A stretch of DNA of 64,000 bases from Sphaerisporangium album (GTDB taxonomy: Bacteria > Actinomycetota > Actinomycetes > Streptosporangiales > Streptosporangiaceae), in NCBI RefSeq assembly GCF_003323745.1, contig NZ_QOIL01000006.1, positions 395,627 through 459,626 on the forward strand, written 5' to 3'. The notes below the pieces were generated by a model that was given only the letters and a program-made list of their open reading frames with translations, searched no databases and was not told the DNA's origin. The position numbers and the translations under genes are program-made. Below, piece by piece: positions 35,240-42,423 of this stretch (position 1 is its first letter; each line of letters starts with the position of its first letter).

Positions 35240-36406
35240 TCAGGGCCGTCCCTGGATCATCGCGTGCGTGCCGCTGGTCCGCCATGGACGCCCGGTGGCA
35301 TCCAGCGCGGCCAGGACCTCCGGGTCGATGCCGACCAGCGCGTCCGACTTGAGCGTGCGCAGCGCGACCAGCGGGCCGGGGAAGTAGGCGGTGACCGCCG
35401 CGAAGGGCGTGGACGGCGGCCACAGCCGGTCGCCGACCAGCCTGCGGTAGTTGAGGTCGCCCTTGGTGATGGTCAGGCTCGCGGCGTCGAACTCGGCGCG
35501 CAGGTCGACCGGCATGTCCCAGTACGGCAGCGGGGCGCAGGAGAAGTCGTGCGCCCGCGGCCTGAGCCGTCCCGACCTCGTGGCCCGCCACAGGCGGCCC
35601 CCGGCCCTGCCCGCCTCCCCCGGCGCGGCGGCGAGCCGCCGGAGCGCCTCGGCCAGGTCGGCGGGCGTGGCGTCCGACACGAAGTAGGGATAGGGCTTGA
35701 CGTGCAGGACGACCTCGGCGGCGAGCCCCTCCTCCAGGAGGAGGTCCACGAGGAGCAGGTCGGGCAGCAGCTCGCGCCCGGCGTTGTCCGCCACGACGAC
35801 GACCGTGCCGGGCTCGCGTCCGCGCAGCGTGGACCACAGCAGCGCCGAATCGTCGGCGACCAGGTCGGCGACCCGCTCGCCCTGCCCGGACCGGGTGACG
35901 GCGAACGTGAGGTCGGCGCGGTTGCCCCACAGCGAGCCGAGCAGCAACGCCCTCTCGCGCTCGGCGGCGGGCAGCGCGGCGACCTCGTCCAGCGCGGCCA
36001 GCTCGGCGTCCACGGCCTCGCCGTCGAGCTCGGCCCGCTTGACCGGCCCGAAGGGATCGACGCCCCGCCACGGGCCCTCCTCGAAGTAGCCGGTGGCGTG
36101 GAGGATCTTGCGATAGAAGTAGCTCTCGGCCCACAGGAACGGCACGTCCACCCACCGCCGGCCGAACATCTCGCGGCCGCCTTCGTCCCACAGGGCGTGG
36201 TCGTGCGCCGAGCGGTCCAGCGGCGCGATCACGTCCCGCGCGACCTCGTCCTCCAGCAGGTCGAGCGCGCGGTGCCGGTCCGGGGTGTAGGGCAGGGCGT
36301 CCCTCACCTGGCGCAGCAGGGCCGGGTGGCGTTCGCGGAAGACGCCGAGGGCGTACGAGCCCGGCACGTTGCCCAGGATCGGCGGCGCGTCCGTCGTCTC
36401 CGGCAT
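35240..36406 (-). CDS. DUF89/ARMT1-family damage-control phosphatase
   Basis: The 388-residue product matches DUF89 proteins: RAHDHALWDEGG-like N-terminal region, LWGNRADLTF, the metal-site VVVVADNAGRELLPDLLLV, ADVVLHVKP-like segment (EVVLHVKPYPYFVSD) and ITKGDLNYRRLVGDRLW. The Asn and Asp of DNAG and the Lys of KGDLNYR are catalytic in the family. Characterised members are metal-dependent phosphatases that remove damaged sugar-phosphates. The ATG at 36406 has GGGGAG upstream. It is the first gene of the putative operon with two acyl-CoA synthetases; the link between them is not known. Confidence 0.85.
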   Translation of the reverse strand: MPETTDAPPILGNVPGSYALGVFRERHPALLRQVRDALPYTPDRHRALDLLEDEVARDVIAPLDRSAHDHALWDEGGREMFGRRWVDVPFLWAESYFYRKILHATGYFEEGPWRGVDPFGPVKRAELDGEAVDAELAALDEVAALPAAERERALLLGSLWGNRADLTFAVTRSGQGERVADLVADDSALLWSTLRGREPGTVVVVADNAGRELLPDLLLVDLLLEEGLAAEVVLHVKPYPYFVSDATPADLAEALRRLAAAPGEAGRAGGRLWRATRSGRLRPRAHDFSCAPLPYWDMPVDLRAEFDAASLTITKGDLNYRRLVGDRLWPPSTPFAAVTAYFPGPLVALRTLKSDALVGIDPEVLAALDATGRPWRTSGTHAMIQGRP

Positions 36407-36773
36407 GGAACTCCCCTGATCTTCCTGGCGCACCGTGCCAGTAAATCGCACGGCGCGCGGGGTACGAAGGACGGGACGCCACGCGGCGAGGAGATCAGGC
36501 GCCGGTGACGCGACACGGGTCCACACAGAGGCGAATCCAGGGGCGACCCCGACATTCCCGAGACCCGTTCTAGACAGAACGTTCGGTCAAGATACCGGTC
36601 GATGACACCGGGCCGACCTGCGGCCGAAGATCAGCAGAACATGTTCCACCGGTACGGGGGTATACCACTGAAGCGGGTGTGGAGAATGGCTTCGGCATAG
36701 CCCGACAAATAACTGTAAAATTTCATGACAAGCCGGTATTGCGGGCATAGATCGGTAGTCGTACGTTTCCGGT
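36407..36773. other. Divergent intergenic region with nested palindromes
   Basis: This 367-bp gap separates the DUF89-FadD-FadD operon from the LysR gene. CGTTCT-AGAC-AGAACG (36566-36581) is a perfect inverted repeat, and GAACGTTC (36577-36584) overlaps it. Such AGAACGTTC elements resemble TetR-type operators near lipid-catabolism genes. The part from 36650 to 36773 is AT-richer than its surroundings, as a promoter region would be. No gene is visible. Confidence 0.5.
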
Positions 36774-37733
36774 ATGGATCTGGAGCTCCGACACCTCAAG
36801 ATCGTGCGCGCGGTCGCTGAGGCCGGGAGCGTCACCAAGGCGGCCACCCAGCTAGGACTGGCCCAGCCGTCGCTGACCGCGCAGCTGAAACGCATCGAAC
36901 GCACACTCGGTGGCGCTCTTTTCGAGCGTGACCGTAACGGCGCGCGCCCCACCCCCCTCGGTCAACTGGTCCTCACCCGGGCACGCGTGCTGCTGCCCGC
37001 CGTACGAGAACTGCAGGAAGAGGCGGTGCGGTTCGCCAACAGTTACGAAGGAATCCCCGGTTTCCGGATCGGCGCCACCCACGGCCCGATCCTGGGCGGC
37101 CTGGTCGACCGCCTCACCGCCGCCCACCCGCAGACCCCCGTCAGCACGAGCACGTCGTGGTCCTCACGCGAGCTCACCTCGCTCGTCAGCGCGGGACGGC
37201 TCGACTTCGCGCTCATCGGCACCTGTGGCGACACCCCGCCGCCCTCGGCCGAGTCCATGATCTGGAGCGTGGTCGGCACCGACCCGGTGTTCGCCCTGCT
37301 CAGCCAGAGCCATCCCCTCGCCGGGGAGAAGGAGCTGGAACTGGCCAGCCTCGCCGACCAGGGCTGGGCGGTCGCCCCCGGCGACGGCTGCTTCGCCGAC
37401 TGCTTCGCCGGAGCGTGCGCCCGAGCCGGGTTCGTCCCGAAGACGATGTACGAGACGGACGTGGCGACCTGCCTGCACCTGGTGAAGGTGGGCAAGGCCG
37501 TGGCGCTGTGCCAGGCGACGTTCGAGCTCACGGCCGACCTCGTGATGATGCCCATCGTCGGGGCGCCGCTGCGCTGGAGGCACCTGCTCGGCTGGCATTC
37601 CGACTCGCTGGCCGCCCGCGCGGCGCGCGCGATATCCCACCACGCCCGCGAGGCCCACGACGACGCCGTCCGGCGCAGCGTCCCCTACGCGGAGTGGCTG
37701 GCCCGTAACCCACACTTCGGAACGGTTCCATAG
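36774..37733 (+). CDS. LysR-family transcription regulator
   Basis: The 319-residue product has an N-terminal winged helix (LRHLKIVRAVAEAGSVTKAA, LGLAQPSLTAQLKRIE, residues 5-65) and a substrate-binding domain (about 92-300) with an unusual Cys/Phe-rich segment (DGCFADCFAGACARAG) and another Cys in VATCLHLVKVGKAV. It is divergent from the DUF89-FadD operon and 91 bp upstream of a secreted protease gene. Either could be its target. The four cysteines may form a redox or metal switch, which is inference. Confidence 0.9.
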   Translation: MDLELRHLKIVRAVAEAGSVTKAATQLGLAQPSLTAQLKRIERTLGGALFERDRNGARPTPLGQLVLTRARVLLPAVRELQEEAVRFANSYEGIPGFRIGATHGPILGGLVDRLTAAHPQTPVSTSTSWSSRELTSLVSAGRLDFALIGTCGDTPPPSAESMIWSVVGTDPVFALLSQSHPLAGEKELELASLADQGWAVAPGDGCFADCFAGACARAGFVPKTMYETDVATCLHLVKVGKAVALCQATFELTADLVMMPIVGAPLRWRHLLGWHSDSLAARAARAISHHAREAHDDAVRRSVPYAEWLARNPHFGTVP

Positions 37734-37770
37734 CCCGGCGATAGGACCGAAAAGGTAGTGCCCCCCCGAA

Positions 37771-37798
37771 CGTGACCGCGGGCTACGGTGACGGCGCA
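37771..37798 (+). promoter_or_regulatory. Conserved upstream element of the first S1E protease gene
   Basis: The block CGTGAC, a GC stretch, then CTACGGTGACGGC (37783-37795) lies 29-54 nt before the protease ATG. Almost the same block (TTACGGTGACGGC, 40296-40308) lies at the same distance before the paralogous gene. TACGGT could be a -10 box. Conservation between diverged paralogues suggests a shared promoter or regulator site. Confidence 0.5.
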
Positions 37799-37824
37799 TC
37801 CCCCCTTAACACCTAGGAGTTCCC

Positions 37825-39312
37825 ATGCTCCGCAGCCGCGCGGTCATCGCCGCATGCGCGCTCACGGCCGGTGTTCTGACCCTCATGGCCACTCCGGCCA
37901 TGGCAGAACCCGAGTTTTCGGGCCAGTCCACGACCGCCTCCGTCAAGCCCCTGCCCGGTATGATCCAGGCGCTCCAGCGCGACCTGGGCCTCAGCGCCGA
38001 GCAGGCCGAGTCCCGCCTTCTGAACGAGGCCCGCCTGGCGGGCGTCGAGACCAAGATTCGCAAGTCGCTTGGCGGCGGTTACGCCGGCTCGTGGCTCAGC
38101 GGCCCGACCTCGTCCACGCTCACCATCGCCACCACCGACGCCGCCTCGACGTCCTCGGTGACCGGCGCGGGCGTCCAGGCCAAGGTCGTCCGTCACAGCC
38201 TCGCGTCCCTGAACGCCGCCAAGGACGCCCTCGACAAGGCCAGCGCGACGGCCGCTCCGAAGGCGTCGCCCGTGTGGTACGTCGACGTGCGCACCAACAG
38301 CGTCGTCGTCCAGACCTCCCAGCCCGCCGACGCCGAGGCCTTCATCGCGGCCAGCGGCGCCGACCGCGGCGCCGTCCGCGTCGAGCTGTCCGGCGAGACC
38401 CCGCAGACGTACTACGACCTGCGCGGCGGGGACGCGTACTACATCGGCGGCGCCCGCTGCTCGATCGGCTTCCCCATCACCCGGGGCACCACGCAGGGCT
38501 TCGTCAGCGCCGGGCACTGCGGGTCGACGGGCAACTCCACCAGCGGCTACAACCAGGTAGCGCAGGGCACCTTCCAGGGCTCGTCCTTCCCGACCAACGA
38601 CTACTCGTGGATCGCGACGAACAGCAACTGGACGGCGCAGCCCTGGGTCAACCAGAGCGGCACCAACCTGCAGGTCACCGGGTCGACGGTGGCGGTCGAG
38701 GGCGCCTCGATCTGCCGCTCCGGCTCGACCACGGGATGGCACTGCGGCACCGTGCAGCAGCGCAACACCAGCGTGACCTACTCGCAGGGCACCGTCTACG
38801 AGGTGACCCGCACCAACGTCTGCGCCGAGCCGGGTGACTCCGGCGGCTCGTTCATCAGCGGCAGCCAGGCGCAGGGCGTGACCTCCGGCGGCTCGGGCAA
38901 CTGCTCCTCCGGCGGCACGACGTACTTCCAGCCCGTCAACGAGATCCTCTCGGTCTACGGCCTGACGCTCAAGACCTCTGGTGGCACGCCTCCGCCCACC
39001 GGGTGCACCGGCTACCAGCAGACCGTCACCGGCAGCCTGAGCAGCGGCGCCAGCGCCTACCAGCCGGGCGGCAGCTACTACAACTCGACCGTCTCCGGCA
39101 CGCACCGCGCCTGCCTCGACGGCCCGAACGGCACGGACTTCGACCTCTACCTGGAGAAGTGGAACGGCTCCGCCTGGGCGACCGTCGCCAGCGCCACCAC
39201 GGCCAACCCGGACGAGACCCTCACCTACAGCGGCACGTCCGGTTACTACCGTTACCGCGTCCACGCCTACAGCGGCTCCGGCTCATACAGCCTGGGCTAC
39301 ACCAAGCCGTAA
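37825..39312 (+). CDS. Secreted S1E (streptogrisin-like) protease with C-terminal PPC-like domain
   Basis: The 495-residue preproprotein has a signal peptide (1-27, ending TPAMA) and an alpha-lytic-type propeptide (about 28-205). The chymotrypsin-like catalytic domain (about 206-385) has His in SAGHCG, Asp in NDYSWI and Ser in EPGDSGGSF, with cysteine pairs for disulfides. After a TPPPTG linker there is a beta-rich domain of about 100 residues with the pre-peptidase C-terminal pattern (FDLYLEKWNGSAW, YYRYRVHAYSGSGSY). The propeptide acts as folding chaperone in this family. It has a paralogue without the PPC domain 1 kb downstream. Confidence 0.95.
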   Translation: MLRSRAVIAACALTAGVLTLMATPAMAEPEFSGQSTTASVKPLPGMIQALQRDLGLSAEQAESRLLNEARLAGVETKIRKSLGGGYAGSWLSGPTSSTLTIATTDAASTSSVTGAGVQAKVVRHSLASLNAAKDALDKASATAAPKASPVWYVDVRTNSVVVQTSQPADAEAFIAASGADRGAVRVELSGETPQTYYDLRGGDAYYIGGARCSIGFPITRGTTQGFVSAGHCGSTGNSTSGYNQVAQGTFQGSSFPTNDYSWIATNSNWTAQPWVNQSGTNLQVTGSTVAVEGASICRSGSTTGWHCGTVQQRNTSVTYSQGTVYEVTRTNVCAEPGDSGGSFISGSQAQGVTSGGSGNCSSGGTTYFQPVNEILSVYGLTLKTSGGTPPPTGCTGYQQTVTGSLSSGASAYQPGGSYYNSTVSGTHRACLDGPNGTDFDLYLEKWNGSAWATVASATTANPDETLTYSGTSGYYRYRVHAYSGSGSYSLGYTKP

Positions 39313-39371
39313 CCCCCCACCCCGGCTTCCATACCGGGGGACGATCGAACCCGCCTCACAGAGGCACACGC

Positions 39372-39403
39372 GGCGCCGCCGTCCAGTCCTGGACGGCGGC
39401 GCC
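39372..39403. terminator. Bidirectional terminator after the first S1E protease
   Basis: A perfect 15-bp stem (39372-39386 and 39389-39403) with a 2-nt centre lies between the convergent protease and AOC-like genes. Confidence 0.8.
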
Positions 39404-39419
39404 GCCGCGTTCGCGGGTC

Positions 39420-39977
39420 TCAGCCCAGCGGGTGGATCCTGAAGACGACGTTGCGCTGCGTCACCGTGACGCGCGCCGAACCGGTCATCCCGGCATAGCG
39501 GCCGGTGCCGCCGAGGATGGCGGCGGTGCTCGTCCACGGCGGGGCGCCGAGCCTGTCGTCCATGCCGAGCAGCGTGAGCTGGCCGGCCTTGGTGCGCAGC
39601 ACACGGGTGCACTGCGCGATGACACCCTGCCGGGTCACCATGGCCGCCGTGCAGCGGGCGCTGCCGTCGCCGACCCTGTTCTTCTTCACGTCGTAGAGCG
39701 CGAGATAGGTGACCCAGGAGTCACCGGGCTTCGCGTGCGGGGGGCGCGTGTTCACCAGGAACCGCGCATAGTAAGTGAATTCGGGCGCCTTGACCGCCGA
39801 CCTCGCGGCGGGCTTTCCGACGGGCTTGAGTGCGGTGGCGGAAATGGCCGGGATGGTGGGGGCGGGAACTGTCGCGGCGGATGCCGATATGGGCGGAAGA
39901 ACGGCGAGCGAGGCTCCGGAGAGGGCCGTGACCAGCGCGGCCATGGCTCTCCGGCTACGAGGAGCGAATCCTGACAT
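39420..39977 (-). CDS. Secreted allene-oxide-cyclase/dirigent-like barrel protein
   Basis: The 185-residue product has a signal peptide (about 1-34, ending SASA), a Pro/Ala-rich spacer and a beta-barrel domain. The barrel carries the signature of allene oxide cyclase/dirigent-like folds, AAILGGTGRYAGMTGSARVT, followed by a final strand. Two cysteines (SARCTAAM and AQCTRVL) may form a disulfide. Bacterial members are mostly uncharacterised. The ATG at 39977 has a GGAG site. It is convergent with one protease gene and divergent from the other. Confidence 0.75.
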   Translation of the reverse strand: MSGFAPRSRRAMAALVTALSGASLAVLPPISASAATVPAPTIPAISATALKPVGKPAARSAVKAPEFTYYARFLVNTRPPHAKPGDSWVTYLALYDVKKNRVGDGSARCTAAMVTRQGVIAQCTRVLRTKAGQLTLLGMDDRLGAPPWTSTAAILGGTGRYAGMTGSARVTVTQRNVVFRIHPLG

Positions 39978-40332
39978 TTCTACTCCAACTCGGGAGATGA
40001 GGGAATGCGGAGGGATGCCACTTTCGCTAGGAAGCGGCGAAAGTCGAGTGAACAGTGTGCCCGCCGATTCACTCGAATCGCAACGGCCATAATCGCGACA
40101 TATTCGCATTCAATCCACAACTCCGGCCGAAAATCATCGCCTTTCCTGGAGCCCCGCCCGCCGTGCCGCCGATCGCCGCCCCAGCGTTTCCTCCTGATTA
40201 CCAAATGCGCACGATGCCCGACACTTCGTAATGAGGCAGGTCCATAACGCGGCGATATGGGCGAAACGATAGCTCCGCGTGACCCCCGCTCGCGGTTACG
40301 GTGACGGCACCCCCCGAACACGAGGAGAGCCC
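39978..40332. other. Divergent intergenic region with a conserved protease promoter element
   Basis: This 355-bp gap separates the AOC-like gene from the second protease gene. The stretch 40060-40140 is markedly less GC-rich than the genes. The element TTACGGTGACGGC (40296-40308) repeats that of the first protease gene. I see no gene in it. Confidence 0.5.
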
Positions 40333-41481
40333 ATGCTTCGCAGACGCACGGTCACCGCCGGATGCGCTCTTGCAATCAGTGCCCTCACCATCCTGGCGAC
40401 CCCCGCCATGGCCGACCGCGCCCCCCTCGCGGCCGGAGCACCGTCCTCGCAGGCCGCGCCCGCCATGGTCGACGCGATGAGCCGCGACCTGGGCATCACC
40501 AAGGAGCAGGCCGAGTCCCGCCTGCTCAACGAGGCCCGCCTCACCGGCACCGAGACCAAGATCCGCGAGAGCCTCGGCGGCACCTTCGCCGGCTCCTGGC
40601 TCAGCGGCCCGACCTCCGGCACCCTTACCGTCGCCACCACCGACGCCGCCGCGGCCTCCCGCGTGACCGGCACCGGCATCCAGGCGACGGTCGTCGGCCG
40701 CAGCCTGGCGTCGCTGAACTCGGTCAAGGACGCCCTGGACAAGGCCTCGGCGAGCGCGCCGAAGTCGGCCCCCGTGTGGTTCGTCGACGTGAAGACCAAC
40801 AGCGTCGTCGTGCAGGCCTCCCAGCCCGCCGAGGCCGAGGCGTGGATCGCCTCCACCGGCGTGGACAAGGCGGCCGTGCGGGTCGAGCAGTCGAACGAGG
40901 CCCCGCAGACGTTCTACGACCTGATCGGTGGTCAGGCGTACTACATCAACAACTCGGCGCGCTGCTCGATCGGGTTCTCGGTGCGCCGCGGCACCACGAA
41001 CGGCTTCGTCAGCGCCGGGCACTGCGGCCGGGCGGGCAACTCGACCACCGGCTACAACCGGGTCGCCCAGGGCACCTTCCAGGGCTCGTCCTTCCCCGGC
41101 AACGACTACTCGTGGGTCGCGACGAACAGCAGCTGGACCCCGCGCGGCACGGTCAACAACGGCTCCGTGGCCGTCCGCGGCTCCACGGTGGCCGTCGAGG
41201 GCTCCTCGATCTGCCGCTCCGGCTCCACCACCGGCTGGCACTGCGGCACCGTCCAGCAGCGCAACACCAGCGTCACCTACTCGCAGGGCACCGTCTCCCA
41301 GGTCACCCGCACCAACGTCTGCGCCGAGCCCGGCGACTCCGGCGGTTCGTTCATCTCGGGCAACCAGGCCCAGGGTGTCACCTCCGGCGGCTCGGGCAAC
41401 TGCTCCTCCGGCGGCACGACCTTCTTCCAGCCGGTCAACGAGATCCTGTCGGTCTACGGCCTGACCCTCGTGCTCGGCTGA
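40333..41481 (+). CDS. Secreted S1E (streptogrisin-like) protease, paralogue without PPC domain
   Basis: The 382-residue preproprotein has a signal peptide (ending ATPAMA), propeptide and catalytic domain with the same triad (SAGHCG, NDYSWV, EPGDSGGSF) as the upstream protease. The two are closely similar across propeptide and catalytic domain. It ends at the catalytic domain (NEILSVYGLTLVLG), so it lacks the C-terminal PPC-like extension. The ATG has GAGGAG 6 nt upstream. The pair probably arose by tandem duplication around the AOC-like gene, with gain or loss of the PPC domain. Confidence 0.95.
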   Translation: MLRRRTVTAGCALAISALTILATPAMADRAPLAAGAPSSQAAPAMVDAMSRDLGITKEQAESRLLNEARLTGTETKIRESLGGTFAGSWLSGPTSGTLTVATTDAAAASRVTGTGIQATVVGRSLASLNSVKDALDKASASAPKSAPVWFVDVKTNSVVVQASQPAEAEAWIASTGVDKAAVRVEQSNEAPQTFYDLIGGQAYYINNSARCSIGFSVRRGTTNGFVSAGHCGRAGNSTTGYNRVAQGTFQGSSFPGNDYSWVATNSSWTPRGTVNNGSVAVRGSTVAVEGSSICRSGSTTGWHCGTVQQRNTSVTYSQGTVSQVTRTNVCAEPGDSGGSFISGNQAQGVTSGGSGNCSSGGTTFFQPVNEILSVYGLTLVLG

Positions 41482-41510
41482 CCCGGCCGGCAACCTCACC
41501 GTAGAACACG

Positions 41511-41544
41511 GCGCCGCCGTCCCACCTGGGACGGCGGCGCTTTT
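41511..41544 (+). terminator. Intrinsic terminator after the second S1E protease
   Basis: A perfect 14-bp stem (41511-41524 and 41527-41540) is followed by TTTT. Its sequence is nearly the same as that of the terminator after the first protease, so the terminator was duplicated with the gene. Confidence 0.85.
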
Positions 41545-41583
41545 CGGACGTCCGCGCCCGCGTCCGCCGTGCCCTGCGGCCCG

Positions 41584-42423
41584 TCAACGCGGAAGGCGTC
41601 GCCACAGCGGGCGGGGAAGGGCGCGCATGAGGGTGAAGAACAGGCGCAGCCTGGCGGGGACCCACACCGTCTCGGCGCCGTCGCGCAGGCCCTGGACGAT
41701 CGCGTCCGCGACCTGGTCCGGCGTGCTCGACATGGGCGCGGGGGACATTCCGGCCGTCATGCGTCCCTTGACGAAACCCGGTCGTACCACCATCACCCGG
41801 ACGCCGGACCCGTGCAGGGAGTCGCCGAGGCCCTGCGCGAAGCCGTCCAGGCCCGCCTTGGCCGCGCCGTACACGAAGTTGGCCCGCCGGACGCGCACGC
41901 CCGCCACCGACGACAGGACCACCAGCGTGCCGTGGCCCTGTTCGCGCAGGCGCCGGGCCGCGAACAGCCCGGCGGAGACGTGTCCGGCGAAGTTGACGGC
42001 CACGGACTCCGCCGCCGCGACCGGGTCACGCTCGTAGGCGGCCTGGTTCCCGAGCACGCCGAAGGCGGGGATCACGACGTCCAGGTCGCCCACGAGGCCG
42101 ACGGCGGCGTCGATCACCTTGCCGTGCGTCTCGGGCCGGGCCGCGTCAAAGTCGATCCGGTGCACCTCGGCCCCGAGCGCCGCGAGCCGCGCGGCCGCCC
42201 CATCGCCGTCTCCATGTCCCGGCGCGGCCTCCCCGTGGCCGTCCCGCCGGCCCCGCGACGGGCCGTCGTCCAGGGCGCTCACCTGACCGGACGTGCCGGG
42301 GCGTGCGGCGAGGACGACCTGGCGGGCGCCGTCGCGCACCAGCCGCTCCACCACCGCGAGCCCGATCTCGCTGCGCCCGCCGAGCAGCAGCACCGAGTCC
42401 ACCGAACCGAGGGCGTTCTTCAC
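41584..42423 (-). CDS. dprE2: DprE2-like short-chain dehydrogenase/reductase
   Basis: The 279-residue product is an SDR with Gly-rich LLLGGRSEIGLAVVERL, ILGNQ-type motif (AFGVLGNQ) and active-site Ser/Tyr/Lys in LSSVAGVR and YGAAKAGLDG. In mycobacteria DprE2 reduces the keto intermediate made by DprE1 to decaprenylphosphoryl-arabinose. The GTG start overlaps the DprE1-like stop as GTGA, which makes a two-enzyme unit. A low-complexity insertion of about 30 residues (Gly/Asp/Arg/His, around 52-80) sits after the second strand and is absent from typical family members. Confidence 0.8.
   Translation of the reverse strand: MKNALGSVDSVLLLGGRSEIGLAVVERLVRDGARQVVLAARPGTSGQVSALDDGPSRGRRDGHGEAAPGHGDGDGAAARLAALGAEVHRIDFDAARPETHGKVIDAAVGLVGDLDVVIPAFGVLGNQAAYERDPVAAAESVAVNFAGHVSAGLFAARRLREQGHGTLVVLSSVAGVRVRRANFVYGAAKAGLDGFAQGLGDSLHGSGVRVMVVRPGFVKGRMTAGMSPAPMSSTPDQVADAIVQGLRDGAETVWVPARLRLFFTLMRALPRPLWRRLPR

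Noticed and set aside
36566..36584. A KstR-type steroid operator
   Set aside because: KstR sites have GAAC and GTTC separated by two bases; here they are joined directly, so the match is not good enough to name the regulator.
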